Assembly (NCBI GenBank): GCA_025618425.1
Contig: CM046849.1
Location: 33,468,336 to 33,532,335 of the forward strand
Direction: 5' to 3'
DNA from: Heliocidaris tuberculata
Lineage: Eukaryota > Echinodermata > Echinoidea > Camarodonta > Echinometridae
DNA: 64,000 nt
This document shows, piece after piece, positions 46,801 to 60,361 of the stretch. The notes beneath the pieces were generated by a model. The model did no database searches. It worked only from the letters and a program-made list of their open reading frames with translations, and was not told the DNA's origin. Made by a program: the position numbers and the translations under genes. Position 1 is the first letter of the stretch. Each line of letters begins with the position of its first letter.

Positions 46801-49152
46801 ATAAATCATATTGCTGAGTTTATTAATGGTGTTTGGGCTTCAGTTTCAGAGAATAAAAAAATGTGCGTTACCTTCACTGTGAGATAAAAACAAACATACA
46901 TGATTTTGAAAAGATAGATCAGTCTAAAAACGAAAGTGATGAGTGACAGCATTTAAAAAAAATACTATAATGCTGCATCCAACTCTAAGAGGTTATGCTA
47001 AGCATGTGACAATGTTACATTTACCATTTTGAATTCATGAAAGTATCAGGTTTTAAAGTATTTAGTTAATAAAGATATTATATTATGCTTTTCCTTTGTA
47101 TCCCAAGGTTATTGCATAGATTTAAAAATGTGTAATCTCTAAAATTTTCACATTTATATTGAAATGTTTCACTTATGCTGTCATTTCTTAGTTTTTGTGA
47201 GAATGGAATTTATCTTTTTTGATAAACGATACGATTCTTCTTCATGTTGTCTTAGGAGCCAGGTTATATGAAGTAGAGTAAATTTCATGTAATAAAACAT
47301 TAGGCTATGAAGATTCACTATGTAAAAGATCTCCCAAGTTATTCTCTCTAAAATTCATAGTTCATATCATATTATTCCTCTTTTCTATCTGTTTCTTTAC
47401 CAGACCTATTGATCGAACGGTTGAAGACATTGAGATCATCTACTCTCGTCTGTGCACTCTGAAGGTGTTTAATCGTCTTCCTCCTACGCTAATCCAACAG
47501 ATCTGTAGATGTTCACAGTATGAAGACCTAGACAAGGAAGTCACATGTAAGTGTTAATGCTATTGTAGGGCAGACTTTGCTCAAATAATTACATGTCTTA
47601 AAGGGGGTACCCAATGCTGAAACAATGTTAGTTCATTTAAAAGATCATGATTTTATTAGAAGAAAATCATCTGCCTTAAGTTTTTTAAAAATTCGTGTTG
47701 CCAGAAAAATCCCCGAAATATGGTAAGACTTCAGGATATTTTGGCCCCTCAGCTGTGTCCCAATTTCAGCTAGGTAACCACAATGACGTCAAAGTGGTTA
47801 CCTTGTCGCGCAATTATAGCAAAATGCGCGCAAGGTGTAATGCATTTTGTACAGTCTAGCGCGCAACACATCTGCAATACGCGAACCTGGGTAACCACTT
47901 TGACGTCATTGTGGTTACCTAGCTGAAATTGGGACACAGCTGAGGGGCCAAAATATCCTGAAATCTTACCATATTTTGGGGATTTTCTGGCAACACGAAT
48001 TTAAAAAAAAAATTAAGGCAGATGATTTTCTTCTAATAAAATCATGATCTTTTAAATGAACTAACATTGTTTCAGCATTGGGTACCCCCTTTAAAGGAAT
48101 GAACCTGTATAGGAAATGATGAAAGACGTCTTTGTTAGCTGTGTCTTTATATATTTCATTTCAAGCTTCAAGCTTCATTTTTAGTAATTGGCTAGCAGTT
48201 TCCTATGATTATTTTCTTAATGCTGTGGCTATGATTATGGTCTTGGAATCTTGGAAAAGATATAAAATTATCTGGTTTTAAGAGAGTTGTAAAAATGTGA
48301 CATATCCAACTGAAAATTGAAAATTCAAACTTGACTGCAAGAAGCAAAGTGCTTAACAGTTAAGGTGTTTATGGGCTGGGTACTGACTTTTGTCATTACC
48401 CAAAAGTGTTAAAATGCACCTTTTAGAAACCATTTGCAGTATGTATTCAATTGATCATGAGATCTTGTATGATGGTATATGGAGTATAAGGAATATCTAT
48501 TCTGTGCATCATTAGAGAAGGAGTTGCCATGGAAGTAGCAAGTGACCAGGTGTTTCTTATTCTTCATAATGATGATTAAAGCTTTAATGATATATATGGA
48601 TTGTTCTATCCATTTTGTATGTCAGCATTGTTAACATTTGATCAGATGTTCTTATACCTTTATAATCACAATTAAGGCTCTATAATGAAATGCTCCACTG
48701 AAAATATGACATGTTTTATCAATCAGTAAGGGCACCACATTAAAAACAGTATATGTTGCTATAAATCATACATAGCATTGTCATAGTTAAGTAATTCTGT
48801 AATCTTTTGATGCTTTCTTTTGTGTAATCCATGTGTCACATTATGTAATTCCAAAGACATTTACTCTGTTCTAGGTTTCTTGCAGTATGGAGTTGTACAT
48901 GTTCAGCTTTCTTTTTTATTTTAATAAAAGATAGATTTACATTTTGGACCCTTTTCCTACATTTCCCCTTTCACTGTTGTACTTTATATCTTATCATCTC
49001 ACTCCCCTCCCCCCCCCCTCTCTCTCTTTCTTTCACTCTCTCTCTGTCTTTGTCTGTCTTTCAGTCTCTCTGTTTGTAGTGTCTCTAGCTCTGTCTTCCT
49101 GTCTCTGCCTGACAGTCTCTGTTTATCTCTCATATATGCTCTTTTTTCTTTC

Positions 49153-49183
<31 letters not shown>

Positions 49184-49664
49184 TTCTGATATAATGAATC
49201 CTGCAGCAGCTTTATGTTCTTGACATCAATATAATGTATTTGATTGTTTGGCTCCAGCCGACCTACTTGTGTATTAAGACCCTATCACTGCATCATTGAG
49301 CTGTATAGGAATACTAGAGTTATAGTAAATGAAGTCATATTAGGCAGAAGTAAGTCAGACAATTGTGATGTTATTATACTGGAAGGGTGGGGTCATGATT
49401 TAAGAGCAATCCTTAAAGGGAAGGTATCACGTCTGAGTCAGGAGGACTCTTGACCTCGTGCCCTTTTGATTTGAGCAGAAATTCAATTGATTTTGTGGAG
49501 TATATCAGAGGAGGGAATATAGGTATGTCATACATCTGGATTGAGCAATGTATAATATTGTTTGCATTGTTTAAAACAAAAAACAGATGAGATATTTTGA
49601 ATTTTCTTCAGAGAAGAAATTTGCTTTCATGATATCCCCATCTCTGTTCTCTATTCTCTCTCCA

Positions 49665-49705
<41 letters not shown>

Positions 49706-50395
49706 AGGATATGTTAATTCACTGCTATCTACTACAGATATAAAATATTGAATATTTCAATCTTGAATTGGGCATTAACATTTTTTTCTCACAACTACAA
49801 CAAAATGATAACATAAACGGAATTGACAAATTTTAATAACTTGTATAAGGTGAGAAAGCTTTTAAAATGCCAAGTGAAAATGAGGGGTTGATATTTATGT
49901 AGAACTGAATGAAAATAGATATGACACAAAATGTCTAAAAAGCAGTTACTGAAAGTTATCTAAGCCAACAAGTATTTACACTGAAGCAACCATATGGTTT
50001 ATAAACCATGGCACATAAACTAGGATCAGTGAGAGGACCCAGTTCAAAACCAAATGGATGAGCTAGTGCCCTTAATTGGTAAGGCATTAATCCTCATTAC
50101 CAAGTCCCTCAGAGAGGACTCAAAGCCATTGGTCCCCTGTTTGCTTACTTACAAGCATACACATGCTTTCTTAGCAGTCAGGTAAAATAAGCCATCAACC
50201 TTGTATATAGGCCTGCAGTAGAAAGTGATTCTGTTATAGCAGGGTAGTTTGTACTGGAATGATATGAATACACTAAAAAAATGACCATTTTATCAAAGGA
50301 AACTGACCCGTTCCTTTGAAAGAAATAGATGTAAAATGACTTTTCTCCTGGGAGTCCCAAATAGATTGCCAATCCAAAATTGCTTTTGGCAGCAT

Positions 50396-50449
<54 letters not shown>

Positions 50450-53400
50450 ACACACACCTACACACACCTTCACAATCTTGTGACTTCTTTCATTTTGTCA
50501 TAAAAATGCAGAATTTCATACCGATACCACCTGCCTGTAACCTGCCTTGTCGCTTGCATCAGGGCAGCATGACAAAACCATTAAGATATCGACTATCAAA
50601 CAGTGCCTGGCAGCGTTCAAGCAATTTATACACCTGTATAAACCGACATTGAGCTACTATAGCCTCGCTGGTAGCACATGATTTTTGTCCATTTTCTGTC
50701 TTTCCTTTAAAAAAAAAAATAGAGAAAGAGTCATTATCGTTGCTTGCCCCTTGAGCAATACTCTGATGTTAATAGACAGATGTGGGCGTACATTGCTGCT
50801 GGGATCTCTTGACTAATTGTTACCAAGTTGCTTTATCTGACGTTGATGATAAATCTTGTTTAGCTCTTCTATCTAATCAGAGATTTGTGTTTATATATTA
50901 TCATGCTTGCCACCAGGTACTATCACACCATCATGGACATTTTCCTTTACCAGTCTCACGTTTGTATTTTAAAGGGATTTCTAGAACATTTTAAAATTTG
51001 TAGAAATGTACTTGTAAGTAAGTGAAGTTTGTGTAGTTCTATTGCTACATTAACCGTATTAGGATACATGAGGAAAATGAATTCACTACTTGGAACAGGC
51101 ATGATATTCTTCCGATTTAAATCGGAATTCCGATATTTTTCTTTTCCTGACAATGATCTCGATTTTTTGGGCATATTTCCCCGATTGTAATAAACGATTG
51201 TGTTTTAAAAAACCGATTTTGTTGTGGTCGAATAATTTTTGGTTGATATGAGGTTTAGGGCGATTCGTATATCGGTTGTACCTGTATGTAAGCGTTTTTT
51301 TTTTGTGCTGGCTCGCCCGCAAGTGATTCGTTTTGTGTAGCATTGCATGGTGTGGTGCGCACGTGTACGTGAAGCAAGGTGGTGACTGGGGTAGATTTTA
51401 TTTTGGCCAAATTTTATCGATAGCAACGTAACATAAACGTAAACGGAACAGCATGTGTTTGTTTACTCGCGACGCTATTCAGCACAGGTCAGCGGCTGCC
51501 TGCCCAGGCACGCGGCTCAGCTGTATTGTACTTGCTCTATCATGTGGATTTACATCGTACATGTGCACGTGTACCTCAGCGATATCGATCTCGACATCGG
51601 TCTTTTCCGAACATGTCAGGAAAAGGGATAAAGGGATCTAAGTCATCCAACCTAATGTAAGTTGGAAACTACCCAGTGATTTGCCTTTACAGTTATATAA
51701 AAATTTCCAAAAAAGAGGCCTTCTAGACACCTTTAAATGTGCTCATGAAAGAGCAAAAGTGCAGGGACCCCTGGCCAATGTAGATTTTTTTTTTGTAGGC
51801 CACTATCATGCCTGTTGGAAAAAAAAGGAAAGTAGATTAGGATTTAGGAGTAGAATTTAGTTGGAAAAATGGCTGATTAAAGTTGAAATACTATCAGATA
51901 GCCAATAGATTATGAAGGAAAGATCTTGTATTTATAATTTTTTTTTTTTAATGGATTTTTTTATTAGGAAATAAAAAATCAGATTACAAACTGTATTTTT
52001 GTACTGCTGGTTCACTCTTTATGTTAAAAAACATAACAACAAAACAAACCAATGAAAAAAACTTCAGAGTCCTCACAAAATTATTAGGGAAACCTTTTTC
52101 AAATATGAGGTATATACTTTGTAATTTGTATGTCCTTTTACAGTGTGATTTCACAAATAAATCCAACATCTTATGGGTCACACTCTTTTCAGGTTGCATC
52201 AGCAGAACATTGGAATAAATTGGTGGAAAATTTCAAAAATTGTGGTAATGTTAACAACTTTAAGATACATGTATGTCTTTAAACATTTCTTTTTAGAAAT
52301 AGTTTTCAATATTAACTGGTAACTAGAGGAAGTGTATTGAGCATACCTCACTCTTCTCAAGCTTCTCTATCCACTTTTCCTTCTTCCTCTTTCTTACAGC
52401 GCATAGGGACATATTGTGATATGCGCTATATAGATATGGTATATCATTATTATTGTTATCCCCATTTTGCACTTACAATATCCCCTATTCTGAGCAAGAA
52501 GGGTGTTAACTCTGTGTTAAAGTATAATGCCCTTCTGGCTCCAAACAGATGATATTGAATACATGTACAATGATTTTGGTGTAAAGACCTTTGGCATTCA
52601 TTGTGTGTCATCTAATTTTTACATGAGCAAATGTCACGATGTCACTGTCACAGTGACTTAAACACAAATAGTTCTTAATACCTTGTAATGCCACTTTAAA
52701 AATTGGCAAGTCGTATACCGTTAGTTGGTTTTTCTCGAAAAATAGTCTAAATTTGATAATTCTAATAGAATTAATTTGTAGGTCCTGTAAAGCTCTTTCA
52801 TATTCTGCAGTTTAAAAAGGAAAAAAGTTGCTGTGTGTATGAGCTATCCACTTTTTACACATGTAGGTTAGAGTCAGACGGTTATATGTTGTTTTTCTGA
52901 AAGTTCATATAATTCCGAGCGTTCTTTTTTGCGAAGGTTCATATTTCCGAAGGTTTGTTACTCCGACGGTTCGTAATAATGAAAATTAAATAGGGTTCGT
53001 AATTCCTAAAATGAAATTTAAGGGTTCATAATTCTGAAGGTTTGTAATTCTGAAAAGTTATATATAGAGCTCTATTACATTTTCGGAATTATGCACCCTT
53101 TTTCATCTTCGGAATTATGAACCCCCTGCTATGGGAAATTTGTGTTTTGGAATTATGAACCTTCAGAATTATGAATCTTCAGAATTATGAACCTTCGGAA
53201 AAACGAACCTTCGGAAAAACGAGTACCCCTCAGTCAGACGATATGGTATGTATTTCTCTAGGTCTGTACCATTCATCTTGTATAATTTCCTTAGTGACAC
53301 AATCAGCCAGATAAAGTATGTCGCTATTCCCTGGAGAACCAATTCTGATAGGTCTGTCAATTTGAACCAGGGTCAGATAAATGTGCTTGCGTTGCTTCTG

Positions 53401-56400
53401 TATGTGGACTTTGTCATGATAATATGGGAGTTCTAGCTAATGTAACATAGAAAAAACATATGTTAGGTGAATGGTAAGGTTGCTAAGGAGTAACCCAAAT
53501 TTCTGCATCAGAAATGCTTCTTGAATGTAAATATCGTTTTTACGAATTTGTTTTTACCCGGTCCCTTTAGCAATTTTTGTCTCATCTGTTTCAATAGTGA
53601 TTTAAGAGAAAAAAATAATCAGAGGAAGAGAGAGAGAGAGGGGGGGGGGGGGGAGGGGAGGGGCAGAGTAGTAGAGAGATAGAAATAGAGAGAAGGAGAA
53701 AGGGTGAGAAAGCAGAGGAAACAGAAGGGAACCAAAGAAAATCGAGAAAGGTGACAGCAATAGGTAGAGACAGACAGAGAGAAATGATCAGAGATTGAAA
53801 GTGACATTAATAATGGCTTCTTGGAATAAAGATATACCTGACATACTATTGAAGATGATCTCAAACATCTCTCTGCCTGAAGCATAAGACATGATACTGA
53901 ATACCCACTATTGATCAACAATACCTTAGCTTGTTATGTCTGAAAGGAAATGAGGAGAGAGGGCAAAGTGATGTCAAAGAGAAAATGGAAAAGAAGAGAA
54001 AGGGAACTGTGATGGAGATAAGAAGATGAATTATATAAATAAATGTTAACACTGCTCTATTGTAAATCATTTGTCAGAGGGCAAATTGAAAAAAAGAAAA
54101 GAAAAACAACACAGAAACCCTAAGGAGAGCCAAAATGGGGTAACCACTAGGAATTTTCATATTTAGTGGCGACATGCTTGTAGCCTGCTGTCAGCAGATA
54201 CTATGAAGAAATCACCAAAAGAAAGACAAGGGTGCAGACTGAATAAAGGTGATAAAATAGAATGAAAGAAATACAAAACAAGGAGAACTATAAGTAGATA
54301 AAAACATGTGTGATATATATCAAGAGAGACAGAGAGAGATAGAGAGAGAGAGAGTGGAAGAAAATGCAATGATAATGTCAAAAAGAAATTTCTTTATTGG
54401 TAAAGAAAAAAATGGAGTATTCTCTATAAACATCAAGTGAAAAAAGAGATTCTGAAAGAAGGATTTAAATATTGGAAGATGTGTAGAAGGAGAGTAGAAA
54501 GAACCAGAACGAGTGATGTAATGAAGATGATCACTCAAGAATTGTCAGCTATGTTGGATGAGGAACACACCTGATTCTCAGCTTTACGGTCACAGTGATT
54601 CATCTTGTCACTTCTCCTTCTTCCTAAAGCTCCTCCATCACGACAAACACAGAGAACACATCCGCATCCCATTTGGAACCAGAGATCTCCCAGGGTGTGA
54701 ATCGGTGATGAGCACACCGGATGTGCTTGGAATCACTTTCTATTGAAATGAGATAAGGTCACGCCACGCTCGTCCAGTTATGTAGCTCAGGGGCAGATCC
54801 AAGAGTTTGTAAAAGAAAGGGCACAGTATTGAGAAAATTTTCTGAAAAGCAATAAAAAAAACAAGGTCATCTGATTTGGGGGATGTCTCTCTGCTCGAAA
54901 ATTTTTCTGGTGGCAAAGGTTGGGTGTGCCCCCTAATTCTTGCCTCTGATGTAGCTCTATCCAGCATTTGAGGGGGCACTGATGTCATAGGAGGAGGGGG
55001 AGGGGGTGCTGGTCTTACCAGTTTGATGAAATGAAAGAGAACAAGGGAGAGGGGAGTAAGAGGGATGTTATCATGATGCATTTCCTCTTTCCTTCTCTCC
55101 CCCCCCCCCCCAATTCATATTGGACAGGGACTCACTGAGGGACAGCTATACACCTAATCTTTAGGACAGGTTTTCTCCTTTCTGATCCCTTTGTGGTACT
55201 TGGAAGGCTTCATGCCTGTCAGCTTCCTGATTCAAAATGTTGTTTTGAAGCCTGCATATTGTATATATATATATTCACACGTGCCATTCAAGTGCATGTT
55301 TTGTATTACATTTCAAACATTTCCAAGTTAAAGCTTAGAATATGAACTGCCATATTTCTGTATTTTGGGGTATACATGTAGTTCCATTCAATTCCATCCA
55401 ATTAACTCTATAAAGTTGATGTTTAGCTGTACTATCTTTACTTTGTACTCTAGTAGAGGTTTATATTTGTTTTTGTTTTTGTTTCATATTCTTCAGTTCA
55501 GTTCAGTTTATTTATTTAAATACGGTGATTAAAAAACATGCTTTCAGCTTGGCAAAGCTATTTTCAGCATGCCCGTACATGGTACATTAAAATACATATA
55601 AATAAACAGATAAAATACAAATTAAACAAAACAATACATAACATTTCAAAAAATAAAAGTAAAGAAAAGAAAAATATAAAACAAGATAAACAAAAAATTA
55701 ACAAAAAAGTACATACATATACCTAAAAATGGTGAAGGTATAAATGAGAAATTAATCTGGAGAATATATTTAAGTTACTTGCTAAGCGGATTGACTCTTT
55801 ATAAATTTTAAAAGGATTTTCCAAATGGTTATAGCAATAAAAGTATAAAGTACAGCCTTGTATTCTGCGACAGGGATCTATACTTATTTAGCCTTGCTGT
55901 CTATTATACTATGCCTAATCTTGCTGAGAATACATTAATATACACAATGGAAGCAGGATATGCGCTGATCAAGGTTATGATATCCTTTTAAGCTAATGAC
56001 AGCTCATACATAAAATGAACATATTTTTTCACCTTTCTCTCTTTTTTGTATGATATCCTCTATGGAGAGCCTGAATCTTTACTTTCAACCCATCGATCTT
56101 ATGTCAAAGACTTAGGTTGTTTATATATAAACACAAACATAACATTAAAAACTAATTAAAATCACAATGGATATGGTGAAATATGATATAGGTATGATAT
56201 ATGATAGTTTTATGCAGTTTAGATATATAATAACTTGTGCATGTGCTTACTGGGGGAGGGGGGATGTTTTAGGTGTTCAAACACCCCCCTTTTGGTGTTA
56301 TTTGAAGTATTTTTGTTTGTTTTTTTGCTTGTCAGATAATTTTTGAGTAAAAAGACCCCCCCCCCCCCATACTGATAACCTTCTTTTTTTTCTTTTTTTT

Positions 56401-59400
56401 TTTCTTGTCAGATAATATTTTAGTAAAAAGACTCCCCCCCCCTTTAAAAAATCCTGGGTACACCACTGAACTTGTGCATGTAGTTATGAAGTGTTTGTAT
56501 GGTAACCATACAGTATATAAATTGCTAGTCTCATTCCGATGCAAGCTCATTAAAACTGATGCCGGTGTTCATAATTAGAAGTTAATTAAATGATCCATGT
56601 CTTCAATTAGAATAGTGCAAATAGGGGGCTAGATATTGAGATCAGAGAGGGTTATGTGGTCATTCATTAAGAGGTATTCATGCACCTTTAGAGAAAGGGG
56701 TATAAGGAACAGGTGGATCCCCTTCGTCCATCTAACTTCTGTGCGCTTTGAAATCTCCATTTACCCCATTCCAAACTGATATTGTGCTTTATATTATGTT
56801 ATACTCTTCATAATGCTCTTTATATTTATGGTAACAACCCTGAAATAAAAGTCAGAATTAGAGATCAGCCTAGTTGAAAATCTAGTGATTCCCCTTTGAA
56901 ACATTTTCTCTCATGCAATGCCACCATTATTCTGTTATATATTTCAGCACAAGCAGCTTCTATCTTTTAATTCATTGTCTCCTATCTTACTGCATGTGAC
57001 TGATGCCTTTTGGTTGTGTGAGTACAATACTCCTTGGTTTTTCCATTTCTTATGTGTAATTCTTGAAGTAGGACTCTTAGGGTATTAATTTGTTAATTTC
57101 TTGTATTCTGTGCATGAATAGTTTTTGTTGACATTTTTCGGAAAAGAATGGAAATTAAAGGTTAAATTCTGAAAGAATTTGGAGGTTTCCATTCCTACCT
57201 TGTATTCCAGTTTTATGAGTTTAGGATGTGATCAATAAGTTGATGATGTACGCTTGTAGAATGCTTCAGAATCATAAGACTGCACATTTTGAACTTTATG
57301 TTACTACTAACTATTATTAATTCAGGTAATATGTTATTACTTTATCGCATTCACATCATACTTATTTCTTGATTTTGTTATTGTTTTAAGTGCTGTATAT
57401 TATATATTCCTGTACTTCTATATGATTCTTGCTTGATCTGAAGAAATTAAGTAAATATATTTAAAGCCGTTATACACTCCATTCAGAGACTGTATTGGAT
57501 GTCATATTATTAAGTTGTTTTTTTTTAAAATTTATTTCTCAATCTATGATTTATTTGTAACTTAAGTAAGCTTATCAATTGATGTAATTATATCTTAAAG
57601 GAATATTAAATTGCTATTTTGTTAAGTGCATGGAGATGACAATATATGATGTGCTATATATGCTCAATATTGTTGTTATTATTATTAGTAGTAATATTAT
57701 AGTCAGTTCTTTACATTGTCATAAATGAATGATTTATTTGGTGTACAATGAAATGTCCTTTGTATTTATTAAATCTTTCAATGTATTTTACAATTTGTCT
57801 ATTACTATACATCTATTTTCACTGATAAATGCATTGTAGTACTAATCCTTGCTGATCTGTAGAAAATTATAACTGGATACATTTGGTTAGCAAAAAGGAA
57901 AGAATATAAACAAAATAGCATTACTAAATAGGAAGTACGAAAGGCATCCTAGAACAACATGGATTGATTGTAACATGTATATTCATACTGGATTTTGTCA
58001 CAAATAGAGCTTTTGGCCAACAAAGCTATATTTTTGCTTTAACTTTCTATCAGTGTATAATCTTTCTCTTTTTGTGAACAATATATCATTCTCAACTTTC
58101 TCTTCCTTGCTTCCTCTTTTCATCAATCCATCATTCTAATTTATTAGTCTCACTGTCGCTGGCTCTTTGTCTGAGCCTTCTTCATTTGTTTGTGTTTTAT
58201 ATCTCCCTGTGGATATATACCTTCCTTGAAATTTATGCTTCCCCCTTTTTTCTTATTTGATCAAGAATTTATTTTTCAGGGCCGAAAGTTTTCCTTTGGG
58301 GAAATCTGTGTGGAATGACTTAGTTTATATGGGTACAGATATATCCAAAGGCAGAGTGTTAGGTGTACCTGTAGGAAAAACCAAATTGTTTGGGGTTTCG
58401 TTCTACACTCTTATTTCTGCTGAGTCAAATTTAACTCGGAAATGGCGTCAGCTGGGAGTCAACTCCATCCTTGTCAAAGTGACTCGTTTTCCGAGTTACT
58501 TTGACTCTAATTAAGTCGATTCTCAGTTGATGGCACACAATTCTGAGTCAAATTAATTCGGAAATCCAAATCACTTTAACTCAGAATAGAGTTGACTCCC
58601 AGCTGACGCCATTCAGTGTCAAATTTGACTCCGCAGAAATAAGAGTGTACTTCAACTTAATCATGGAGATATTCTGTTAGAGTTGTAATGGATAGCAGGC
58701 TGAAAGATGGATTTTAACAAAGAGAAAATGGTTGAGAGAAAGAGCCCCAGAGAGAAACAGAGAGTTAGAGAGGGTGAAAATAAGATATATATATATCACC
58801 TATTTAATACCGAAAACCGTTCGGGGCCGTTTTTTGTGGTCGCAAAAACATTTTTCCTCCGCCGTGTCCGCCCTCGCCGTTACACGGGATCGGTGGCATA
58901 ATTCCACGGCCCGTGTCTCCCGTATTCCGCATGCCACGCCGACCCCGTCGTCGCCGTCGACGTCCCTAAACGTGATTTGGGGAGATTTGGGGGGGAAGGG
59001 CAGGCCGAAGGAACGGCTGCTTTCTGCATGGATCCCTTGCACGACGGCGGTGTCGTCAGTCGTGCACCCTTCCTTATATGGCCCATCACAGGCACGGCAT
59101 GGCAGGTGACGAACAATGTTGTTCACGATGAGTATCAACTTGCATTGTGCGACCCGTGTTAGACGACTCGCATTAGCCATCTTGCTAATCTTACTCTTAC
59201 CGGGGGGAACCCCCGTAAGAAAATAATTATGGCATGGGTATGTCCCATAGTGTCACAGGCTCCATAGAGCTCGGTGGTATGTGTAGGTATGTATTGAATT
59301 GTTTGATCGTACACTTTGTGATCAGTACACCATAGGAGCAGCACACACGCACTGCGATGCAATGCGACGCGATCGACGATGCATATCGCATGCATGCAAT

Positions 59401-60270
59401 TTGTATGTACTATACACACATAGTTGACTATGGTTTCCCGATCGAGCTTACAAATACACTGTACTACGTACATTCTAAGGTTGATTTTGGACGTGAGTGA
59501 TATTATTTAGAACTAAAAAACTGTTAGAAACTGTATTTACGGACTTCCTTTGACCTATTTTCTCTGTATTTAGTCAACAACTGATGGAATTCTTCTCTTT
59601 TTAGACTCCATCACGGCGGCGCTGCACTGTGAGCTGAGCAGTATCAGCGCTGCAGCCTTGGCTGCGTGATATGAACTCCGGGGGAGGAGATCACGGAGAG
59701 ACCAGGGGTAAATGACTAACTGAGCAGCTTATTTGGAGATGTCCACGGTTGACTTTGGACATGAGTGACATTCTTGAGAACAAAAGAGTTGCAGTATAGT
59801 ATTTGTGGACTTTGTTTGTCCCTATTTTCTCCGTAATTAGTTAAAAACTGATGACATTCTTCTCTACAATATAAAGCCGGTACTCTGTCACGGCAACGCC
59901 AGCACTCTGAGGCTGAGCTGTTGTAAGGGAGGGTTGGCTGGCTGAACTCCAGGGGAGGAGTCCGGCAGTAAATGCCTTACAGAGCTGCTTATTTCAAGAT
60001 TGGAAACAGTTTACTTATCTTTTTTTTAAAATTATTATTACTGCAGTTAAAATTTGATGATAAATTCATCTTACCGTATGAGAAGATTCTACATATATCC
60101 GTTGAAGAATTAATCGAGTATATTCATATGCTGAAGGCATGGGCGTAGATAGTGGGGGCGGGTGGCTGAATTCAATATAAGTTTAATAAACCAAAATTTA
60201 AAACTCATTTTTCACTACATTTTTTTGCGCTCGAATCCCGTGGATTTTCCATGGGCGCCGCTAGTATATA

Positions 60271-60361
<91 letters not shown>

